Shown here piece after piece: positions 59,325 to 64,000 of a DNA stretch of 64,000 bases. Location of the stretch: NCBI RefSeq assembly GCF_018614585.1, contig NZ_JAGGOI010000032.1:186001-250000 (forward strand). Reading direction: 5' to 3'. The stretch comes from Streptomyces sp. ISL-1. Lineage in GTDB: Bacteria > Actinomycetota > Actinomycetes > Streptomycetales > Streptomycetaceae. The notes below the pieces were generated by a model. That model ran no database searches. It was not told the origin of the DNA and was given only the letters and a program-made list of their open reading frames with translations. The first letter of the stretch is position 1. Each line of letters starts with the position of its first letter. Position numbers and translations under genes: made by a program.

Positions 59325-60464
59325 ATGGCAGCGATGGGCAAAGGCCCGCTGGCCGGAGTGCGAGTGGTCGAACTGGCGGGCATCGGGCCCGGTCCGTTCG
59401 CCGCCATGCTCCTGGCCGACCTGGGCGCCGATGTCGTACGGGTCGACCGGCCCGGCGGCTCGGGGCTGAGCATCGATCCGGCGTACGACCTCACCAACCG
59501 CAACAAACGCTCCGTACTGATCGACCTCAAGGCGGCGGACGGCCCCGGCCAGGTCCTCGATCTGGCCGAGCGGGCCGACGTACTGATCGAGGGCTACCGG
59601 CCCGGCGTCGCCGAACGGCTCGGCGTCGGGCCGCAGCAGTGCCTCGCCCGCAATCCGAGCCTGGTGTACGGGCGGATGACAGGCTGGGGCCAGGAGGGAC
59701 CGCTCGCCCAGCGCGCCGGACACGACATCGCGTACATCGCCGTCACCGGCACCCTCGGCATGATCGGCAAGCCCGACGAGCCGCCGGCGGTCCCGGCCAA
59801 CCTCGTCGGCGACTACGCCGGCGGCTCGCTCTACCTTGTCGTCGGAGTGCTCGCGGCCCTGCAGCACGCCCGCAGCGAGGGCGGGTCCGGCCAGGTCGTG
59901 GACGCGGCGATCGTCGACGGGGCCGCCCATCTCGCCACGATGATCCACGGGATGATGGCGGCCGGCGGCTGGCAGGACCGGCGCGGGGCGAATCTGCTCG
60001 ACGGGGGCTGCCCCTTCTACGGCAACTACGAGACCGCCGACGGCCAGTACATGGCCGTCGGCGCACTGGAGCAGCAGTTCTACAACGAGTTCATCGAACT
60101 GCTCGGCATCAAGGACGAGGTACCGGCTCGTAAGGACTTCGCCCGCTGGGACGAGCTGCGCGCGGCCGTCGCCGCCCGCTTCAAGACCGGGACGCGCGAG
60201 GAGTGGACGGCCGTCTTCGAGGGCTCGGACGCCTGCGTCGCCCCGGTGCTCTCGTTGCGGGAAGCCCCCTCGCACCCGCATCTCGCGGCCCGCGGAACCT
60301 TCGTCGACCACGGCGGACTCACCCAGCCCGCGCCGGCGCCCCGTTTCTCCGCCACACCCGGCTCCGTGTACCGGAGCCCCGCCCGGCCGGGCGCCGACAC
60401 CGCGGAAGTGGCGCGCGACTGGGACCTGCCCGGCCTCGAACCCGCCAAGGAGGAGGACCGATGA
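59325..60464 (+). CDS. Family III CoA-transferase (CaiB/BaiF, alpha-methylacyl-CoA racemase-like)
   Basis: 379 residues from the ATG at 59325. Conserved features are LAGVRVVELAGIGPGPFAAM, DLGADVVRVDRPGGSGLS, the catalytic Asp region LVGDYAGGSLYLVVGVLAAL, and YRPGVAERLGVGPQQCLARN. It resembles alpha-methylacyl-CoA racemase more than carnitine-type CoA transferases (GPGP-ADLGADVVRVDRP). The upstream region holds a palindromic operator candidate. The stop overlaps the ATG of the acyl-CoA dehydrogenase gene, beginning the beta-oxidation operon. Confidence 0.93.
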   Translation: MAAMGKGPLAGVRVVELAGIGPGPFAAMLLADLGADVVRVDRPGGSGLSIDPAYDLTNRNKRSVLIDLKAADGPGQVLDLAERADVLIEGYRPGVAERLGVGPQQCLARNPSLVYGRMTGWGQEGPLAQRAGHDIAYIAVTGTLGMIGKPDEPPAVPANLVGDYAGGSLYLVVGVLAALQHARSEGGSGQVVDAAIVDGAAHLATMIHGMMAAGGWQDRRGANLLDGGCPFYGNYETADGQYMAVGALEQQFYNEFIELLGIKDEVPARKDFARWDELRAAVAARFKTGTREEWTAVFEGSDACVAPVLSLREAPSHPHLAARGTFVDHGGLTQPAPAPRFSATPGSVYRSPARPGADTAEVARDWDLPGLEPAKEEDR

Positions 60465-61603
60465 AGCGTCAGATTTTCACCGCCGAGCAGGACGCGTTCC
60501 GCGAGACCGTGCGCACCTTTCTCGCCAAGGAGGTCCTGCCGCATTACGAGCAGTGGGAGAAGGACGGCATCGTCAGCCGGGGCGCCTGGCTGGCCGCGGG
60601 GAAGCAGGGCCTGCTCGGACTCGCCGTGCCCGAGGAGTACGGAGGCGGCGGTAACGCAGACTTCCGCTACAGCGCCGTCCTGGCCGAGGAGTTCACCCGG
60701 GCGGGCGCGGCCGGGCTCGCGATCGGACTGCACAACGACATCATCGGCCCCTACCTCACCGGCCTCGCGACCGATGAGCAGAAGCGGCGCTGGCTGCCCG
60801 GCTTCTGCAGCGGCGAGATCATCACCGCCATCGCGATGACCGAGCCGGGCGCGGGCTCCGACCTCCAGGGCATCCGCACCGCCGCCGAGGACCATGGCGA
60901 TCACTGGATCCTCAACGGCTCCAAGACCTTCATCTCCAACGGCATCCTCGCCGACCTGGTGGTCGTCGTCGCCAAGACCACCCCCGAGGGCGGAGCCAAG
61001 GGCCTCTCGCTGCTGGTCGTCGAACGCGGCATGGACGGCTTCGAGCGCGGCCGCAACCTCGACAAGATCGGCCAGAAGTCCCAGGACACGGCCGAGCTGT
61101 TCTTCAACGACGTACGCGTCCCCAAGGAGAATCTGCTCGGCGAGCTGAATGGCGCCTTCGTCCATCTGATGACGAATCTCGCGCAGGAGCGGATGGGCAT
61201 CGCGGTCTCCGGGATCGCCGGGGCAGAGTATCTGCTCGAAATCACCACCCAGTACGTCAAGGAGCGCGAGGCCTTCGGGCGGCCGCTCTCCAAGCTTCAG
61301 CACATCCGCTTCGAGATCGCCGAAATGGCCACCGAATGCGCCGTCACCCGTTCGTTCCTCGACCGCTGCATTGTGGATCACTCGAACGGGGAACTGGACG
61401 CAGTACACGCGTCGATGGCCAAATGGTGGGCCACCGAACTGCAAAAGCGTGTCGCCGACCGCTGCCTGCAATTGCACGGCGGCTACGGGTATATGACGGA
61501 ATACCGCGTCGCCAAGGCTTTCACGGATGGCCGTATCCAGACGATCTACGGCGGTACGACCGAGATCATGAAGGAAATCATCGGCCGTTCACTTCTCGCC
61601 TGA
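60461..61603 (+). CDS. Acyl-CoA dehydrogenase
   Basis: 380 residues, ATG overlapping the previous stop (ATGA). The FAD-dependent alpha-beta-alpha fold is evident: LAVPEEYGGGGNADFRYSAV, AIAMTEPGAGSDLQGIRTAA (the flavin-contact signature), FISNGILADLVVVVAKTT and VSGIAGAEYLLEITTQYVKE. The C-terminal QLHGGYGYMTEYRVAKAFTD and IQTIYGGTTEIMKEIIGRSL carry the catalytic Glu (GGTTEI). It performs the first step of beta-oxidation, passing electrons to an electron transfer flavoprotein not seen in this window. Confidence 0.95.
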   Translation: MKRQIFTAEQDAFRETVRTFLAKEVLPHYEQWEKDGIVSRGAWLAAGKQGLLGLAVPEEYGGGGNADFRYSAVLAEEFTRAGAAGLAIGLHNDIIGPYLTGLATDEQKRRWLPGFCSGEIITAIAMTEPGAGSDLQGIRTAAEDHGDHWILNGSKTFISNGILADLVVVVAKTTPEGGAKGLSLLVVERGMDGFERGRNLDKIGQKSQDTAELFFNDVRVPKENLLGELNGAFVHLMTNLAQERMGIAVSGIAGAEYLLEITTQYVKEREAFGRPLSKLQHIRFEIAEMATECAVTRSFLDRCIVDHSNGELDAVHASMAKWWATELQKRVADRCLQLHGGYGYMTEYRVAKAFTDGRIQTIYGGTTEIMKEIIGRSLLA

Positions 61604-61625
61604 CCCTCATTGAAAGGCTGCTGTC

Positions 61626-62840
61626 TTGAGTACCGAAGCGTATGTGTACGACGCGATCCGCACCCCGCGCGGACGCGGCAAGGCCAATGGCGCCCTGCAC
61701 GGCACCAAGCCGATCGACCTCGTGGTCGGTCTGATCCACGAAATCCGCGACCGTTTCCCGGGCCTCGACCCGGCGGCGATCGACGACATCGTCCTCGGCG
61801 TCGTGGGCCCCGTCGGGGACCAGGGCTCCGACATCGCCCGTATCTCGGCCATCGCCGCCGGGCTGCCCGACACGGTCGCGGGCGTACAGGAGAACCGCTT
61901 CTGCGCCTCGGGGCTCGAGGCCGTCAACATGGCCGCGATGAAGGTCCGTTCGGGCTGGGAGGATCTGGTCCTCGCGGGCGGCGTCGAGTCGATGTCGCGG
62001 GTGCCGATGGCCTCCGACGGCGGCGCCTGGTTCGCCGACCCCATGACCAACTACGAGACGGGCTTCGTCCCGCAGGGCATCGGCGCCGACCTCATCGCCA
62101 CCATCGAGGGCTTCTCCCGCCGGGATGTCGACGAGTACGCCGCGCTCTCCCAGGAGCGGGCCGCCGACGCCTGGAAGGACGGCCGCTTCGACCGCTCCGT
62201 CGTCCCGGTCCGCGACCGTAACGGCCTGGTCGTCCTCGACCACGACGAGCACGTGCGCCCCGGCACCACCGCGGACACCCTCGCCGCGCTCAAGCCCTCG
62301 TTCGCGGGCATCGGCGAGATGGGCGGCTTCGACGCGGTGGCGCTGCAGAAGTACCACTGGGTGGAGAAGATCGACCACGTGCACCACGCGGGCAACTCCT
62401 CCGGCATCGTCGACGGTGCGGCGCTCGTCGCGATCGGCACGAAGGAGGTCGGCGAGCGGTACGGACTGACCCCGCGCGCCCGGATCGTCTCCGCCGCGGT
62501 CTCCGGCTCCGAGCCGACCATCATGCTCACCGGCCCGGCGCCCGCCACCCGCAAGGCGCTCGCCAAGGCCGGGCTGACGATCGACGACATCGACCTCGTC
62601 GAGATCAACGAGGCGTTCGCCGGTGTCGTCCTGCGCTTCGCCCGCGACATGGACCTGCCGCTGGACAAGATCAATGTCAACGGCGGCGCGATCGCCCTGG
62701 GCCACCCGCTCGGCGCCACGGGAGCGATGATCCTCGGCACCGTCATCGACGAACTGGAGCGCCAGGACAAGCGGTACGGCCTGGTCACACTCTGCGTCGG
62801 CGGCGGCATGGGCATCGCGACGGTGGTCGAGCGCCTGTAG
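61626..62840 (+). CDS. Acetyl-CoA acetyltransferase (thiolase)
   Basis: 404 residues from a TTG at 61626, 22 bases after the acyl-CoA dehydrogenase stop, with AAAGG upstream. The thiolase active-site cysteine lies in ENRFCASGLEAVNMAA, with NEAFAGVVLRFARD, NVNGGAIALGHPLGATGAMI (His) and the second Cys in LVTLCVGGGMGIATVVERL. It catalyses the final thiolytic step of beta-oxidation. It shares a transcript with the FadB-type gene 101 bases further on. Confidence 0.95.
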   Translation: MSTEAYVYDAIRTPRGRGKANGALHGTKPIDLVVGLIHEIRDRFPGLDPAAIDDIVLGVVGPVGDQGSDIARISAIAAGLPDTVAGVQENRFCASGLEAVNMAAMKVRSGWEDLVLAGGVESMSRVPMASDGGAWFADPMTNYETGFVPQGIGADLIATIEGFSRRDVDEYAALSQERAADAWKDGRFDRSVVPVRDRNGLVVLDHDEHVRPGTTADTLAALKPSFAGIGEMGGFDAVALQKYHWVEKIDHVHHAGNSSGIVDGAALVAIGTKEVGERYGLTPRARIVSAAVSGSEPTIMLTGPAPATRKALAKAGLTIDDIDLVEINEAFAGVVLRFARDMDLPLDKINVNGGAIALGHPLGATGAMILGTVIDELERQDKRYGLVTLCVGGGMGIATVVERL

Positions 62841-62941
62841 CCGTACGGCCCCGGCGCACCGTCCACAAGGGCGCGCATGCGCGGCGGCCGCCTCGCGACC
62901 TTCCGGGCCCCGGCCCGATCAGACCTCATGGAGACTTCGCA

Positions 62942-64000
62942 ATGACCGAGAGCACCACCATCCGCTGGGAGCGGAGCGACGACGGCGTCGTCACCCTCGT
63001 CCTCGACGACCCCAACCAGTCCGCCAACACGATGAACCAGGCCTTCAAGGACTCCATCGCGGCGATCGCCGAGCGCGCGGAGGCCGAGAAGGACTCCATC
63101 CGCGGCATCATCTTCACCTCCGCCAAGAAGACCTTCTTCGCGGGCGGCGACCTCAAGGACATGATCAAGGTCGGTCCGGAGAGCGCCGAGCAGGTCTTCG
63201 ACACCGGCATGGCCATCAAGCACGCCCTGCGCACGATCGAGACCCTCGGCAAGCCCGTCGTCGCCGCGATCAACGGCGCGGCGCTGGGCGGCGGTTACGA
63301 GATCGCCCTCGCCTGCCACCACCGCGTCGCCCTCGACGCGCCCGGCTCCAAGATCGGCCTGCCCGAGGTCACCCTCGGCCTGCTGCCGGCGGGCGGCGGC
63401 GTCACCCGTACCGTACGGCTGATGGGCATCGCGGACGCGCTGCTGAAGGTGCTGCTGCAGGGTACGCAGTACTCGCCCCAGCGGGCCCTGGAAAACGGTC
63501 TGGTCCACGAAGTGGCCGCCACCACCGACGAGATGCTCGCCAAGGCGCACGCCTTCATCGACGCCAACCCCGAGTCCCAGCAGCCCTGGGACGTCAAGGG
63601 CTACAAGATCCCCGGCGGCACCCCGTCGAACCCGCGGTTCGCCGCCAACCTCCCCGCCTTCCCCGCGAATCTGAAGAAGCAGACCGCCGGGGCCCCCTAT
63701 CCCGCCCCGCGCAATATCCTCGCGGCGGCCGTCGAGGGTTCCCAGGTCGACTTCGAGACCGCCCAGACGATCGAGGCGCGGTACTTCACCGAGCTGGTCA
63801 CCGGCCGGATCGCCAAGAACATGATCCAGGCCTTCTTCTTCGACCTGCAGGCGGTCAACTCCGGCGCCAACCGACCCGCGGGCATCGAGCCGCGCCCGGT
63901 CCGCAAGGTCGCCGTACTCGGCGCGGGGATGATGGGCGCGGGCATCGCGTACTCCTGCGCCCGCGCGGGCATCGAGGTGGTGCTCAAGGACGTGTCCCTG
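62942..64000 (+). CDS. FadB-type 3-hydroxyacyl-CoA dehydrogenase / enoyl-CoA hydratase (cut by the window end)
   Basis: The gene opens at an ATG at 62942 and the first 353 codons lie inside the window with no stop. The N-terminal enoyl-CoA hydratase domain has FAGGDLKDMIKVGPESAEQV and PVVAAINGAALGGGYEIALA, with the two hydratase Glu positions covered by KIGLPEVTLGLLPAGGGVTR. The dehydrogenase Rossmann fold begins RKVAVLGAGMMGAGIAYSCA close to the edge. The gene is the trifunctional-type partner of the preceding thiolase. Length and later domains cannot be judged. Confidence 0.93.
   Translation, partial: MTESTTIRWERSDDGVVTLVLDDPNQSANTMNQAFKDSIAAIAERAEAEKDSIRGIIFTSAKKTFFAGGDLKDMIKVGPESAEQVFDTGMAIKHALRTIETLGKPVVAAINGAALGGGYEIALACHHRVALDAPGSKIGLPEVTLGLLPAGGGVTRTVRLMGIADALLKVLLQGTQYSPQRALENGLVHEVAATTDEMLAKAHAFIDANPESQQPWDVKGYKIPGGTPSNPRFAANLPAFPANLKKQTAGAPYPAPRNILAAAVEGSQVDFETAQTIEARYFTELVTGRIAKNMIQAFFFDLQAVNSGANRPAGIEPRPVRKVAVLGAGMMGAGIAYSCARAGIEVVLKDVSL

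Overview
The window looks like a Streptomyces chromosome segment. GC content is very high, third codon positions are almost always G or C, GTG and TTG starts are common, and several families are typical of the genus: SsgA-like and WhiB-like regulators, DUF5999, a two-domain laccase and a HATPase/XRE-type regulator pair. No rRNA or tRNA gene was recognised.

Region 1 (1-6.7 kb) holds ordinary regulators followed by a decaying cluster: a cupin gene with an apparent frameshift, a HhH DNA-glycosylase-like protein, and the B12-binding N-terminus of a radical SAM gene. Region 2 (6.7-18.9 kb) is a rearranged type I-E CRISPR locus. The B12-domain gene is fused in frame to the last ~75 residues of Cas6e, and cas1 and cas2 follow, but no intact cas3, cse1, cse2, cas7, cas5 or cas6e is present. 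A cas2-leader-array block occurs twice in direct orientation, at about 7.9 and 17.5 kb. Between the copies are an antisense Cas3''-type HD relic, a large secreted alanine-rich toxin-like protein with a candidate immunity gene, and secreted trypsin-fold proteins that have lost catalytic residues. The second array ends at an IS110-like relic.

Region 3 (18.9-31.4 kb) has a translationally coupled sugar-nucleotide/glycosyltransferase operon, one member of which carries a collagen-like N-terminus. It is followed by a large NACHT NTPase that is a candidate antiphage protein, a Tat-exported flavoprotein, and divergent LigD-type ligase and polymerase genes for end joining. Region 4 (31.4-48.2 kb) is mostly core-like: a coupled pair of large secreted proteins (cupredoxin/DUF1080 and ThuA/sugar dehydrogenase), a small laccase, VOC and WhiB-like proteins, a HEAT-like protein, an acyl-ACP desaturase with a palindromic operator candidate, dimethylargininase, an ABC-F ATPase, GPP34, an SsgA-like protein and a CDGSH protein.

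Region 5 (48.2-55.4 kb) is mobile. It contains an IS1634-family transposase, a WXG100/type VII-like secretion cassette, a hydrolase relic, a lone IS end and a truncated inverted second IS copy. Region 6 (55.4-64 kb) is core metabolism and ends in a four-gene beta-oxidation operon (CoA transferase, acyl-CoA dehydrogenase, thiolase, and a FadB-type protein that runs off the window).

Calls rest on reading the sequence and recalled family knowledge; no database search was run. Breakpoints and frameshifts could partly be assembly errors and are marked as such.
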